Assembly: GCA_029226935.1 (NCBI GenBank)
Contig: JAQXYZ010000058.1
Location: 1 to 36,656, forward strand
Source of the DNA: Bacillota bacterium
GTDB lineage: Bacteria; Bacillota; Clostridia; Lachnospirales; Lachnospiraceae
Direction: 5' to 3'
Length of the DNA stretch: 36,656 bases
In this document: piece after piece, positions 1 to 8,791 of the stretch
Numbering within the stretch: position 1 is the stretch's first letter
How the letters are laid out: each line of letters begins with the position of its first letter
Made by a program: the position numbers and the translations under genes
Notes under the pieces: generated by a model
Databases searched by the model: none
What the model was told of the DNA's origin: nothing
What the model saw: only the letters and a program-made list of their open reading frames with translations

Positions 1-743
1 TCTTCTCTGCGGGCACGGATGCCGTTTAGAATAACTTCTTTTTTCTCAATGACTTTATTTTTATCCATAGGAGGAACATCCTCTAACTTATAAGGAATTC
101 CAAGTTTTTCGTATTTGGATTTGCCCATAGTGTGATAGGGGAGTACATCCAATGCTTTTAAGTTACTGAATTGTCCGATGAAATAACCTAATTGGAATAA
201 ATACTTATCATCGTCAGTGATACCGGGAACAACCACGTGACGAATCCACATATCTACGTGCTTCTCATTTAGATATGCTGCAAAAGCTAAAATGCCGTCA
301 TTAGGCTGTGAGGTAAGCTCTTTGTGTTTTACCGGATCAATATGCTTAATATCCAGCATAACCAAATCGGTAAGAGCCATCAGCTTGTCAAGCTTTTCAA
401 TAAAGGGTTTGTTACCCGGCTTGAAAGCAATACCGGAGGAATCAATACAGGTGTGCACGTTGTCTTTCTTCGCAAGAGTGAAGAGGTCAATCAGAAAATC
501 TACCTGCATCAATGGTTCGCCGCCTGTCACGGTAATTCCGCCGTTTTTATAAAAATCTTTATTACGTTGAAACTGTTCATATATTTCTTCGGGTTCCATC
601 ATAGTACCGCCTGTCATAGCCCAAGTGTCGGGGTTGTGGCAGTATGCGCAGCGCATAGGGCATCCCTGAACAAACACGACAAAACGTGTACCGGGACCAT
701 CAACAGTACCGAAGCTCTCTAATGAATGAATTCTACCTTGCAT
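1..743 (-). CDS. pflA: Pyruvate formate-lyase activating enzyme, partial (runs off left edge)
   Basis: This is a radical SAM enzyme that installs the glycyl radical on pyruvate formate-lyase in the cytoplasm. The frame is open from the ATG at 743-741 to the window edge, giving about 247 residues; full-length family members are about this size, so only a few C-terminal residues are probably missing. Near residues 27-37 there is the radical SAM motif C-PMR-C-AY-C followed by HNPDTW, typical of PflA, and further on a GGITVTGGEPL motif. A GGGAG ribosome-binding site lies 8 bases before the start. It is the last gene of the pfl block but is separated from the glycyl radical domain gene by a strong hairpin and by promoter-like sequence, so it may be transcribed partly on its own. 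Identification is firm. Confidence 0.95.
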   Translation of the reverse strand, partial: MQGRIHSLESFGTVDGPGTRFVVFVQGCPMRCAYCHNPDTWAMTGGTMMEPEEIYEQFQRNKDFYKNGGITVTGGEPLMQVDFLIDLFTLAKKDNVHTCIDSSGIAFKPGNKPFIEKLDKLMALTDLVMLDIKHIDPVKHKELTSQPNDGILAFAAYLNEKHVDMWIRHVVVPGITDDDKYLFQLGYFIGQFSNLKALDVLPYHTMGKSKYEKLGIPYKLEDVPPMDKNKVIEKKEVILNGIRARRE

Positions 744-768
744 AGTTACATCTCCCTTTTTTTATTTC

Positions 769-784
769 ATTATATAGTATAACA
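769..784 (-). promoter_or_regulatory. Possible pflA promoter (extended -10)
   Basis: On the minus strand TGTTATACT (784-776) is an extended -10 element, and a second TATAAT lies at 774-769. They sit just upstream of the pflA ribosome-binding site and downstream of the hairpin at 827-858. No good -35 is visible. This would let pflA be made independently of the upstream genes. Confidence 0.45.
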
Positions 785-826
785 GAATTTGAGCGAAAAA
801 CCACAAAAATACAAATGTTTCAAATA

Positions 827-858
827 AAAAACCTCCGGCATAATTACCGGAGGTTTTT
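827..858 (-). terminator. Intrinsic terminator after the glycyl radical domain gene
   Basis: A 12-bp perfect inverted repeat (aaaaacctccgg at 827-838, ccggaggttttt at 847-858) with an 8-base loop. Read on the minus strand the stem runs directly into a T-rich tract, so it should stop or attenuate transcription between the glycyl radical domain gene and pflA. Confidence 0.85.
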
Positions 859-873
859 GCCTTATGCATCTGA

Positions 874-1116
874 TTAGATGGATTCGTGGAATGTACGGGA
901 AATAACGTCAGCCTGCTGCTCGGGAGTTAATTTAATGAAATTAACTGCATATCCGGAAACACGGATTGTAAGCTGAGGATAATTCTCGGGATGCTTCTGT
1001 GCATCTAATAATGTATCTCTGTTTAATACGTTTACATTAAGATGATGTCCGCCTTTGGTTGCGTAACCATCTAATAATGATACTAAGTTATCTACCTGTG
1101 CTGAACTAGCTGCCAT
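874..1116 (-). CDS. Free-standing glycyl radical domain of pyruvate formate-lyase
   Basis: An 80-residue protein that corresponds to the C-terminal domain of a normal pyruvate formate-lyase. It contains [13 protein letters not shown] (residues 22-34), [14 protein letters not shown] (47-60), with Gly55 in the place of the radical glycine, and the usual C-terminal ending DVISRTF. The neighbouring large subunit lacks exactly this domain, so the two would have to assemble into one active enzyme. It has its own strong ribosome-binding site (AGGAGG, 9 bases before the ATG) and starts 22 bases after the small protein gene. It resembles the spare-part protein GrcA/YfiD, which rescues oxygen-cut pyruvate formate-lyase, but here there is no intact domain on the main enzyme, so it should be essential rather than a spare. 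Domain identity is firm; the two-component mode of action is inferred. Confidence 0.93.
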   Translation of the reverse strand: MAASSAQVDNLVSLLDGYATKGGHHLNVNVLNRDTLLDAQKHPENYPQLTIRVSGYAVNFIKLTPEQQADVISRTFHESI

Positions 1117-1138
1117 GGTAAGTTACCTCCTTATAAAA

Positions 1139-1339
1139 TTAATGAAAATCGTCTAAACCGTCTTCCAAGGTAGGTACGCTGCATGCCAGAGGGGTTCTGG
1201 AGCAATCCGTACATCCCATGGTTTGAACGCTTTTTGACTTTTCTTCTTCATTGGTATCCACATTTACGTGACCGACACCCATTGCCATGCCGGAATCCAG
1301 CATTTTTACAAGATCGTCAATCATTTTCTTTTCGTCCAT
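1139..1339 (-). CDS. Small Cys-containing protein between the two halves of split pyruvate formate-lyase
   Basis: A 66-residue protein I do not recognise. Its first half (IDDLVKMLDSGMAMGVGHVNV) can be aligned without gaps to the start of the neighbouring glycyl radical domain ([21 protein letters not shown]), with about 10 identical positions of 23 by eye. It then diverges into a tail with three cysteines (GCTDCSRTPLACSVP) and an acidic end, and it has no RVSGY motif, so it cannot carry a glycyl radical. A strong AGGAGG ribosome-binding site lies 9 bases before the ATG, 35 bases after the large subunit ends. Possible roles are a docking or placeholder partner, an assembly factor or a redox-sensitive regulator of the split enzyme; all are inference. 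Confidence 0.85.
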   Translation of the reverse strand: MDEKKMIDDLVKMLDSGMAMGVGHVNVDTNEEEKSKSVQTMGCTDCSRTPLACSVPTLEDGLDDFH

Positions 1340-1374
1340 TGCATAGTACCTCCTGAAATAGGGTTATTAATCAA

Positions 1375-3414
1375 TTACTTATTTAAATCAACTTCGATGT
1401 CACCAGCAAATACCTGATCTTCTTTACCAAGTGCTCCGGGGATGATGGTGAAGGTATTGGAGATACCATCCTGTGCATCATTGAAAGGAAGCTTGGATAC
1501 GGAGGATAAGGATGCTACTGCACCGTGAGTATCACGTCCGTGCATCGGGTTAGCACCGGGAGCGAAAGGCTGACCTTTCTTACGTCCGTCAGGTGTGTTA
1601 CCTGTTGCCTTACCATAAGTTACGTTAGAGGTAATGGTAAGGATAGATGTTGTAGGAATACCGTTTCTGTAAGTATGATGTCTTCTGATAGCAGTCATGA
1701 ACTTGTGAACAACTTCCTGAGCGATGCTGTCTACGCGGTCATCGTCATTACCATACTTAGGGAAGTCACCAGTTGTCTTGAAGTCAACGATAATGCCGTC
1801 TTCATCTCTGATTACTTCTACCTTAGCATACTTGATTGCTGATAAGGAGTCAGCAACAATGGAAAGACCTGCAACACCTGTTGCGAAGTAACGCTTAACA
1901 TCTCTGTCATGAAGTGCCATTTCAGCTCTTTCATAGCAGTATTTGTCATGCATATAGTGAATGATGTTCAGAGTATTTACATATACATCTGCCTGCCATT
2001 CAAGCATGTCAATGAACTTGCTCATAACATCATCGTAGTCAAGAACATCACCTTCAACAGGACGATATTTAGGACCAACCTGTTTCTTGGTAACTTCATC
2101 AACACCACCGTTTAATGCATACAGTAAGCATTTTGCAACGTTTGCTCTTGCTCCGAAGAACTGCATTTCCTTACCGATAACCATGGAAGATACACAACAT
2201 GCAATACCGTAATCATCGCCGTGAGTCACTCTCATAAGGTCATCGTTCTCGTACTGGATGGAAGAGGTCTGGATAGACATCTTAGCACAGTATTTCTTCC
2301 AGTTTTCAGGAAGTCTTGTGGACCAGAGAACTGTTAAGTTGGGTTCAGGGCTGGGTCCTAAGTTGGTTAATGTATGCAGGTAACGGAAGCTCATCTTTGT
2401 TACCATAGGACGTCCGTCAACACCAACACCACCAAGAGATTCTGTTACCCATACAGGATCGCCAGCGAAGATCTGGTTGTATTCAGGTGTACGAGCGAAT
2501 TTTACGCAACGCAGCTTCATGATGAAGTGGTCTACGAATTCCTGAATTTCTTCTTCGGTAAATGTACCGTTCTTTAAGTCTCTTTCTGCATAAATATCAA
2601 GGAAGGTGGAAGTACGTCCAAGAGACATAGCTGCACCGTTCTGCTCCTTAACGGAACATAAGTATCCGAAATATGTCCACTGAATAGCTTCTTTTACGTT
2701 AGCAGCGGGTTTGGAAATATCGCATCCGTAGGAAGCTGCCATTTCCTTCATCATCTTAAGAGCGACCATCTGCTCAGAGAGTTCTTCGCGAAGACGGATA
2801 ACGTCATCTGTCATAACACGTCCGGTTGAGTCCTTCTGTGCCTGCTTGTCTTCGATCAGTCTGTCGATACCGTACAGAGCAACACGTCGGTAGTCGCCGA
2901 TGATACGTCCACGTCCGTAAGCATCCGGAAGACCTGTGATGATATGTGCGGAACGGCAAGCTCTCATTTCCTGGTTGTATGCGTCGAAGCATCCAGCGTT
3001 ATGAGTTTTTCTGTGTGTTGAGAAGAACTCGCTGATTTCGGGATCTACTTCATAACCGTTGTCAGCACAAGCTTTTTCTGCCATTCTGATACCGCCGTAA
3101 GGCTGAAGAGAACGCTTGAAAGGCTTGTCAGTCTGGAAACCAACGATCTTTTCCTTAGTCTTGTCTAAGTAGCCGGGAGCGTGTGAAGTAATAGTGGATA
3201 CAACCTTGGTATCCATATCGAGAACACCGCCTGCTTCTCTTTCTTTCTTCTGCAGATCCAGTACCATCTGCCATAAGTCTTTTGTGTCCTGTGTAGCACC
3301 AGCTAAGAAGGATTCGTCACCATCATAAGGATGATAGTTTCTCTGGATGAAGTCACGTACATTGACTTCTTTGTCCCACTTGCCGCCTACAAAATCGTTC
3401 CATTCTGGTCTCAT
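1375..3414 (-). CDS. pflB: Pyruvate formate-lyase large subunit, lacking the glycyl radical domain
   Basis: This encodes the catalytic body of formate C-acetyltransferase, which converts pyruvate and CoA to acetyl-CoA and formate. At 679 residues it is shorter than the usual 740-760. Residues 404-408 read IACCV, with the catalytic pair Cys406-Cys407, and the [20 protein letters not shown] region is intact. The protein stops at [23 protein letters not shown], where standard enzymes continue into the glycyl radical domain; that domain is encoded as a separate gene at 874-1116. The break is a clean stop followed by two genes with good ribosome-binding sites, not a one-base frameshift. AGGAGG lies before the ATG. 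It probably starts the pfl transcript from a promoter at 3486-3515. Confidence 0.95.
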   Translation of the reverse strand: MRPEWNDFVGGKWDKEVNVRDFIQRNYHPYDGDESFLAGATQDTKDLWQMVLDLQKKEREAGGVLDMDTKVVSTITSHAPGYLDKTKEKIVGFQTDKPFKRSLQPYGGIRMAEKACADNGYEVDPEISEFFSTHRKTHNAGCFDAYNQEMRACRSAHIITGLPDAYGRGRIIGDYRRVALYGIDRLIEDKQAQKDSTGRVMTDDVIRLREELSEQMVALKMMKEMAASYGCDISKPAANVKEAIQWTYFGYLCSVKEQNGAAMSLGRTSTFLDIYAERDLKNGTFTEEEIQEFVDHFIMKLRCVKFARTPEYNQIFAGDPVWVTESLGGVGVDGRPMVTKMSFRYLHTLTNLGPSPEPNLTVLWSTRLPENWKKYCAKMSIQTSSIQYENDDLMRVTHGDDYGIACCVSSMVIGKEMQFFGARANVAKCLLYALNGGVDEVTKKQVGPKYRPVEGDVLDYDDVMSKFIDMLEWQADVYVNTLNIIHYMHDKYCYERAEMALHDRDVKRYFATGVAGLSIVADSLSAIKYAKVEVIRDEDGIIVDFKTTGDFPKYGNDDDRVDSIAQEVVHKFMTAIRRHHTYRNGIPTTSILTITSNVTYGKATGNTPDGRKKGQPFAPGANPMHGRDTHGAVASLSSVSKLPFNDAQDGISNTFTIIPGALGKEDQVFAGDIEVDLNK

Positions 3415-3456
3415 TTTGTGTAAGCCTCCTAATTTAAATTTGTTTGATTTATTTGT

Positions 3457-3470
3457 GCATAAAATTATGC
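3457..3470. promoter_or_regulatory. Palindrome in the pfl leader, possible operator
   Basis: gcataa-aa-ttatgc, a 6-bp inverted repeat between the pfl promoter and the pfl start codon. Its place suggests an operator, but it does not clearly match a regulator site that I know. Confidence 0.3.
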
Positions 3471-3485
3471 TATTACCGTACCATT

Positions 3486-3515
3486 ATTATATGTTAGAAA
3501 GTTGCTGACAGTCAA
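3486..3515 (-). promoter_or_regulatory. Promoter of the pyruvate formate-lyase genes
   Basis: On the minus strand TTGACT (3515-3510) and TATAAT (3491-3486) are separated by 18 bases, a near-consensus housekeeping promoter. It lies about 70 bases upstream of the pfl start codon and downstream of the sensor gene, so the pfl genes can be transcribed apart from the sensor. Confidence 0.8.
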
Positions 3516-3549
3516 GGCGCATAGTGTACTTTTTTATGAACAAAGTGCC

Positions 3550-5469
3550 CTATATCCGGTTGGTTTTTTCAATCATGGATGTAATCGTCTCAATGATGTC
3601 GCCCACCTGCAAAACAGAGTCCTGAATGTTCTCGCTTCGGGCGGAATTTTCGCGTATATCGGTAATTGCCTGATTAACTACACTTGTCAAAGCATCGATG
3701 CTTTCTGTAAAGCCGTTTACGGTGTCATTAATTTCGCTGATGGACTGATTGATGGAAGCATCATTTTCCTGGGCATTTGCAACGGAGCTCTTGGATTCAT
3801 CGGAAAGGTTACGGATGTTGGATGCAACCACTGCGAAACCTCGTCCGGCTTCACCGGCTCTGGCTGCTTCGATACTTGCATTCAGGGAAAGGAGGTTGAT
3901 GTTCTGGGCAATTTTTTCTACATTCTTTGACATTTCCCTGTAATTATCCACATTGACATTGATGTCCTTCATGGCTGCCAGAATCGCGGTATTCAATTCC
4001 GTCAGACTGGACAGATAAGTAACCACCTTTCCCATCTCATCACTGTTTCGTCTGCCTGCCTCTCCGATGCTGGTGGCTTCGGACTGAACCTCAACGACAC
4101 GCTGCTTCAGGTCTGCAACTATCTTCTGAAGCTCCTGAGTAATTTCATGAACCTGCTCATGGGATCGGGTAATCTGCTTACGTTCCTCCATAATCTGGTT
4201 CATCATATACTGGTGGCAGTTTTCAGGATAATTCAAACCTTGTGCAATGGCCTTTGCCATATCGGTGCAGCTGCTGAAACCACAGGCATGACAGTCAAAG
4301 TGGCGCTCGTTATTGGTCTTTTTACCAAGTGTATTAAACGCCTCTTCCAGCTGAGCATTGCTGACATCAATCTTTTTGGTGTTTTCGGGTGTATAGGTGC
4401 GGAAGAAATCCTCCAGTTTAAGTTCCTTATCAAATTTGGCAAACTGCTTGTCCTTGCCCCGCTTAGTAGTCTTCACACGCTCCTGATGAGTGTACTGTTC
4501 TACGCTATGCATGACAGAGTTCATCTGCATAAAGTTATAGTCCTGTCCGACTGCGGGTCCTTCATTACAGCCGAATTCACAATTCAGGACATCAAGAACC
4601 TGTGGCTTGTAAATGTCCTTTTCTGCTATGTACTTTTCAAGCTCGCGATAAACGTGCGACGGTCCTTCAATATTAAGGATTTCCAGATTGGGGTTATGGT
4701 ACAGGAGGTTGGTGGCAAGTCCACCGGGTCTTGGATAAATTGCACCTTCAAGACCTTGTTCCATGTCAAACTCAAATTCCGAATAGATTTTAACCTCCGG
4801 AAGGTTGATACCGTTTTCTGCAAAATACTGTTTCAAATGATCCATTGTCACATTGTACTGTACAAGACCGGTCTGGCGGAATTCATCGCCCTTGCCGATA
4901 CAGGGGGAGATTGCCGCAATTTTTCCGGTGTAGTTCATGTATTTGCGCAGATAAACAACCTCACAGAGCATAGGGCTGTGAATAGGGGACAAATTCGCAA
5001 GCAGCTGTGGTCTGTGCTTTAAAACGTAGTTGACAATGACAGCACAGGGCTGGGTCATGACTTTGGCATCGGGGTGCTGCTCCAAATACCGTAAATGTGC
5101 CCATGTGCAGATATCAGCGCCATATGCTACATCATAAACGCCTGTTACACCTGCATTGCGGAGCCATTGCAATGCGTGACGCCAGTTGCCGTCGAAGGCT
5201 ATTTTAATGGCGGGCGCTACAATAATGGCAATCTTTTCTCCCTTCTTTAGGTCTTCCAGAAACCGTTGCATATCATCCTCAAAGGTTCTTGCGTGATGGC
5301 TGCAGGCCTTGATGCAGGCACCGCATTTAATACATTTGCTCTCGTCAATTTCTATGACAAGCTTACCGTTATCGTTCTTGACAATGCGGTTGGCATCCCC
5401 TACGGGACAGGCTCGAACGCAAGAGTTACATCCAACACATTTTTCAAGTTCCACAACAATTTTGCTCAT
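3550..5469 (-). CDS. Soluble FeFe-hydrogenase-like sensor with methyl-accepting signalling domain
   Basis: A 639-residue cytoplasmic protein with no membrane segment. Order of parts: two 4Fe-4S motifs (C11, C14, C17, C21 and C46, C49, C52, C56); a hydrogenase large-subunit-like domain, about residues 75-370, with variant H-cluster motifs [21 protein letters not shown] and [10 protein letters not shown]; a Cys motif CHACGFSSC with a later NYPENC (about 390-420); then coiled coil and a methyl-accepting chemotaxis core with the hairpin-tip-like [22 protein letters not shown]. The single-Cys first motif is unlike catalytic hydrogenases (TSCCP) and like the sensory groups, so I infer a hydrogen or redox sensor feeding a signalling partner. 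The start is set by GGAGG just before MSKIVV; a further upstream ATG overlaps that site. It lies directly upstream of pfl. Confidence 0.88.
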   Translation of the reverse strand: MSKIVVELEKCVGCNSCVRACPVGDANRIVKNDNGKLVIEIDESKCIKCGACIKACSHHARTFEDDMQRFLEDLKKGEKIAIIVAPAIKIAFDGNWRHALQWLRNAGVTGVYDVAYGADICTWAHLRYLEQHPDAKVMTQPCAVIVNYVLKHRPQLLANLSPIHSPMLCEVVYLRKYMNYTGKIAAISPCIGKGDEFRQTGLVQYNVTMDHLKQYFAENGINLPEVKIYSEFEFDMEQGLEGAIYPRPGGLATNLLYHNPNLEILNIEGPSHVYRELEKYIAEKDIYKPQVLDVLNCEFGCNEGPAVGQDYNFMQMNSVMHSVEQYTHQERVKTTKRGKDKQFAKFDKELKLEDFFRTYTPENTKKIDVSNAQLEEAFNTLGKKTNNERHFDCHACGFSSCTDMAKAIAQGLNYPENCHQYMMNQIMEERKQITRSHEQVHEITQELQKIVADLKQRVVEVQSEATSIGEAGRRNSDEMGKVVTYLSSLTELNTAILAAMKDINVNVDNYREMSKNVEKIAQNINLLSLNASIEAARAGEAGRGFAVVASNIRNLSDESKSSVANAQENDASINQSISEINDTVNGFTESIDALTSVVNQAITDIRENSARSENIQDSVLQVGDIIETITSMIEKTNRI

Positions 5470-5524
5470 ATATCCCTCCAATTAGTATATTTTGGAAGCC
5501 ATCATATTGTCATAATCAACAAAT

Positions 5525-5545
5525 AAAGCGGCTCCGCTTTTTATT
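5525..5545. other. Short GC hairpin upstream of the sensor gene
   Basis: aaagcg-gctc-cgcttt followed on the plus strand by ttattttat. It resembles a small terminator but no gene ends into it on the plus strand, so its role is unclear. Confidence 0.35.
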
Positions 5546-5747
5546 TTATCATTAAAATTGACAAAAACCAAGGCTATTTACATTTTTTGGCTTTTTTGTT
5601 GAAAAAAGTATTTGCGTATCAATATGGAGCAAATTGGGAAATCGGGGTTTAGGCTTGCCAGAAAGTGGGCAAAGTATTATACTATAAAAGCCGCAGATTT
5701 TAAGAGGTCTGTTTATGAGCGCATACAATAAAAGGAGGTTACCAGAT

Positions 5748-5939
5748 ATGGCACAGATTACCAAAGAAATGACAATCGGTGAAATTTTAAGAGCGAATCC
5801 CAATGTTGCACCTATCCTTATGGAAGCAGGGATGCACTGTCTCGGATGCCCTTCCGCACAGGCAGAAAGCCTTGAAGAAGCAGCAATGGTTCATGGAATG
5901 GATATAAATGATTTGATGGCTAAGATTGCAGCTTTATAA
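5748..5939 (+). CDS. DUF1858 small redox-type protein
   Basis: A 63-residue protein with the DUF1858 pattern: an [15 protein letters not shown] start, [17 protein letters not shown] with a CxxC pair (Cys31, Cys34), and an ending of [13 protein letters not shown]. Members of this family are associated with hybrid-cluster and redox proteins, and a disulfide or metal role for the CxxC is commonly assumed but not shown here. The start is the ATG at 5748, 9 bases after AAGGAGG; an in-frame ATG at 5715 lacks such a site. It is followed by a shared terminator and is not clearly part of an operon. Confidence 0.88.
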   Translation: MAQITKEMTIGEILRANPNVAPILMEAGMHCLGCPSAQAESLEEAAMVHGMDINDLMAKIAAL

Positions 5940-5964
5940 GAACTGGAGATAATATTGTATAATG

Positions 5965-6003
5965 AAAACAGCGTGTACCTTGGCGGCACACGCTGTTTTT
6001 GAA
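5965..6003. terminator. Bidirectional terminator between DUF1858 gene and nhaC
   Basis: A 12-bp stem, aaaacagcgtgt (5965-5976) with acacgctgtttt (5988-5999), flanked by a T run on the plus strand and by the A tract that gives a T run on the minus strand. It separates convergent genes. Confidence 0.85.
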
Positions 6004-6021
6004 TCTGTTTATTATTGTTTG

Positions 6022-7638
6022 TTAAGATGCTGCATTTTTTGAATGGACAGACTTAATAATCAGCAGAACTGCAAGAAGCAGAACGATGCCAATTGGAAGT
6101 GAAATCCAGGCATTTTGTGTAAAACCTGCAACGATATATGTAACAAAGGAAACTGCAGCGGCCAATAATGCATAGGGCAGCTGGGTGGTAACGTGATTTA
6201 CATGATTACATTGCGCTCCGGCACTTGCCATAATAGTAGTATCGGAGATGGGAGAACAGTGATCGCCGCATACTGCGCCAGCCATACAAGCTGAAATGGA
6301 AATGATCATCAGCTGAGGGTTGGAGTTTGCAAACACTGCAACTACAATGGGGATCAAAATGCCAAAGGTACCCCAGGAGGTTCCGGTAGAGAATGCAAGG
6401 AAACATCCAACCAGGAAAATGATCGCAGGAAGGAAGTTCATCAGCCCCTCTGCACTTTGCGCCATAGCGGAGGCAACAAACTCAGCAGCGCCAAGGCTGT
6501 CTGTCATGGCTTTTAAGGTCCATGCAAAGGTTAAAATCAGGATTGCAGGAACCATTGCCTTAAAACCGGCAGGAAGACACTCCATGCATTCACTGAAAGT
6601 AAGTACCTTTCTTATTAAGTAAATTATGATGGTGATCAGCATTGCAAAAATACTTCCCAGTGCAAGTCCGACGGATGCATCTGAGTTGGAGAAGGCTGTG
6701 ATGAAATTCTCGCCTTCGAAGAAACCACCGGTGTAAATCATTCCAATGACGCAGCAGACAATCAATGTAACAATTGGAATGACCAGATCAATCACCTTTC
6801 CTTTGGCAGTTGAAGGAGCAGCTTCCTCGCCGGCAGCAGCTTTGCCGTCGGTAAAAAGATCTCCCTTTAAAGCATTGTCCTCATAGGTATTCATGGGACC
6901 AAAATTAATATTTAAAAGAACCAGTGCAATCATCATCACGATAGTGAGGAGCGCATAGTAGTTATAGGGAATTGCCCTGATAAAAATGGAAAATCCGTCT
7001 TCGCCTTCTACAAAACCGGAAACGGCTGCGGCCCAGGAGGAAATGGGAGCGATGATGCAGACGGGGGCAGCAGTGGCGTCAATCAGATAAGCCAGCTTTG
7101 CGCGGGAAACCTTGTGCTCGTCCGTGACGGGTCTCATAACACTGCCTACTGTCAGACAGTTAAAGTAGTCATCTATAAAAATAAGTACACCCAGAGCGAT
7201 AGTAGCCAGCTGTGCGCCTGCCCGGGTCTTGATCTTTTCTTTGGCAAAATGACCGAAAGCAGCGGAACCGCCTGCACGGTTCATCAGGCTTACCATTGCA
7301 CCCAAAATGACGAGGAAAATCAAAATGCCCACATTATAGCTATCGGATAAGACACCGACAAAGCCATCATTAAAGATGTGGGTAATGGTTCCCTCAAAAC
7401 TGAAATTAGAATAGAACAGTCCACCTACTAAAATACCAATAAACAGAGAACTGTAGACCTCCTTGGTAATTAAAGCAAGCACGATTGCAACAATGGGAGG
7501 GACAAGCGCCCAAAATGTAGCATACATGGAAGGCATAGCAGTTTCTTCTTCTGCCGCAAGTGCCATGATTGGCATCAGCAGAAAACAAAGTGACAGGACA
7601 CTTGCGCCGGCAAGCAGTCCGCGTTTGAATTTTTTCAT
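6022..7638 (-). CDS. nhaC: NhaC-family Na+/H+ antiporter
   Basis: A 538-residue polytopic membrane protein. It begins with a hydrophobic signal-like segment (residues 8-28), followed by about 11 hydrophobic helices. Family marks include DDYFNCLTVGSVMRPVTD in the middle, FSTGTSWGTFGILIP and the C-terminal ACMAGAVCGDHCSPISDTT. It should exchange internal sodium for protons and so keep cytoplasmic sodium low, which fits a probable sodium-type ATP synthase in the same window. An AAAGGGG ribosome-binding site lies just before the ATG. It is a single gene between two terminators. The family is clear; the exact substrate (Na+/H+, or an amino-acid couple as in some relatives) is not determined by sequence alone. 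Confidence 0.88.
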   Translation of the reverse strand: MKKFKRGLLAGASVLSLCFLLMPIMALAAEEETAMPSMYATFWALVPPIVAIVLALITKEVYSSLFIGILVGGLFYSNFSFEGTITHIFNDGFVGVLSDSYNVGILIFLVILGAMVSLMNRAGGSAAFGHFAKEKIKTRAGAQLATIALGVLIFIDDYFNCLTVGSVMRPVTDEHKVSRAKLAYLIDATAAPVCIIAPISSWAAAVSGFVEGEDGFSIFIRAIPYNYYALLTIVMMIALVLLNINFGPMNTYEDNALKGDLFTDGKAAAGEEAAPSTAKGKVIDLVIPIVTLIVCCVIGMIYTGGFFEGENFITAFSNSDASVGLALGSIFAMLITIIIYLIRKVLTFSECMECLPAGFKAMVPAILILTFAWTLKAMTDSLGAAEFVASAMAQSAEGLMNFLPAIIFLVGCFLAFSTGTSWGTFGILIPIVVAVFANSNPQLMIISISACMAGAVCGDHCSPISDTTIMASAGAQCNHVNHVTTQLPYALLAAAVSFVTYIVAGFTQNAWISLPIGIVLLLAVLLIIKSVHSKNAAS

Positions 7639-7727
7639 GGTTTAACCCCTTTCATAATTGAATAGAACAACTAATTCTAACACTAAAGGCAGTAAAAACC
7701 AAGTATTTTTGCATGATTTCGACAAAA

Positions 7728-7751
7728 AAAGAGCCCGCAGGCGGACTCTTT
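7728..7751 (-). terminator. Terminator of mecA
   Basis: On the minus strand aaagagtccgc / gcgggctcttt forms a stem with one mismatch, followed by a run of seven T. It lies just after the mecA stop. Confidence 0.8.
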
Positions 7752-7763
7752 GATAAAAATCTT

Positions 7764-8558
7764 TTAAATACAGGATAACGACTGCAAAGCAGTATTTTTG
7801 ATGATTGGTTCAAAATGTTCTTCCAGGTATGCTTCTGAAGCGGGAACTGATTTGATGCAGGATGCATATTCGGAAAGAATATTACATACCTTGTTGAACT
7901 CAATCGGCGTGTGCTCACCTTTGGAAAGCACCAGCAGATAAGAACCATCTTTTTGTTTGTACAGAGAATTAATGCCCTGATAATACCCTGACAGCACATG
8001 GGATAAGCTTGTTACTTCACGGAGGCTGCCAAAAGAATAAATTCTGGTAAGCTCAGAGGAAACTGAGGCATCGGAAAGCTTCTTCTGTAAAGCCTTCTTG
8101 AATGACTGCCTGGTAGATTCGCTGTCTGAATCCTCTTCCTTAGAGGTGGCAGGAGAAGCATTGCTTCCTGCCTTACCATTCTGTATCTTCCTAAATAAAT
8201 CTAACACATCATCAGCGCCTTCAGCGATGGTATCCAACACATCATCCAGACCATTGTCATCGTCATGGACGGAAGGGGCAAACTTTGAAAAACGTGTATC
8301 AAGTTCATCGGGATCCTCCACCTTGGTAATAATTAGGACGATGCACTCTGAATTTAAAGGAATCGCTTCTATCATTAATGGAATATCTTCCGCTTCAAAA
8401 CCAAATTCAAAGGATGCCTGCTGCATCATATCACGGAACAAATCTTTGGCTTTTTCGGTACCGTAAGCAAGTTCACTGAGTTTTAGCTCCCTGTCGGCTA
8501 AATCCTCTCTGGTAAGGGTACAGCGAATTTGATGATCATTCACTTTTTCTATTTTCAT
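7764..8558 (-). CDS. mecA: Adaptor protein MecA
   Basis: A 264-residue adaptor that presents substrates to the ClpC-ClpP protease. The N-terminal part starts MKIEKVNDHQIRCTLTREDL, the usual MecA opening with its target-recognition domain. A low-complexity acidic/serine linker (about residues 85-155) leads to a C-terminal ClpC-binding domain containing SLREVTSLSHVLSGY and SLYKQKDGSYLLVL. I chose the ATG at 8558 over a GTG nine bases upstream because AGGATG is better spaced to it. It is monocistronic. In Firmicutes MecA controls competence or stress factors; the target here is unknown. Confidence 0.9.
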   Translation of the reverse strand: MKIEKVNDHQIRCTLTREDLADRELKLSELAYGTEKAKDLFRDMMQQASFEFGFEAEDIPLMIEAIPLNSECIVLIITKVEDPDELDTRFSKFAPSVHDDDNGLDDVLDTIAEGADDVLDLFRKIQNGKAGSNASPATSKEEDSDSESTRQSFKKALQKKLSDASVSSELTRIYSFGSLREVTSLSHVLSGYYQGINSLYKQKDGSYLLVLSKGEHTPIEFNKVCNILSEYASCIKSVPASEAYLEEHFEPIIKNTALQSLSCI

Positions 8559-8629
8559 ATTTATCACATCCTTACTATTAAGATACTGTTATCCTGCCGT
8601 TTGGTGACATTATAATCACTTAAAAGTAT

Positions 8630-8656
8630 ATTATACTTTGAATGAAGTTAAGTCAA
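8630..8656 (-). promoter_or_regulatory. Possible mecA promoter
   Basis: TTGACT (8656-8651) and TATAAT (8635-8630) on the minus strand, but with only 15 bases between them, shorter than optimal. The position about 70-100 bases before mecA fits. Confidence 0.4.
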
Positions 8657-8756
8657 TAGTACAGAAAAACAGTTTAAAAAAATTTAATAAATACCGCATT
8701 TTTAGACATTTATCAAAGAAAATTAGTAAAAATAAATAAAAAATCTAAAATAATGC

Positions 8757-8785
8757 TTGCATAATTTGGTAATAAATACTATAAT
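8757..8785 (+). promoter_or_regulatory. Near-consensus promoter with no obvious large gene behind it
   Basis: TTGCAT (8757-8762), a 17-base spacer, and TATAAT (8780-8785). Transcription would start near 8792 and run into a region without a recognised gene. Confidence 0.7.
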
Positions 8786-8791
8786 GCATTT

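Noticed and set aside
1116-1375. Frameshift or assembly error as the cause of the split pyruvate formate-lyase
   Set aside because: The halves are separated by a whole extra gene, and both downstream genes have AGGAGG sites at good spacing; no single base change would rejoin them.
1525-2577. Several plus-strand open frames opposite the pfl large subunit
   Set aside because: They are antisense shadows of a highly conserved gene, without start signals.
4147-5022. Long plus-strand open frame of 291 codons
   Set aside because: It lies fully opposite the hydrogenase-like sensor gene, has no ribosome-binding site and its translation resembles no known family.
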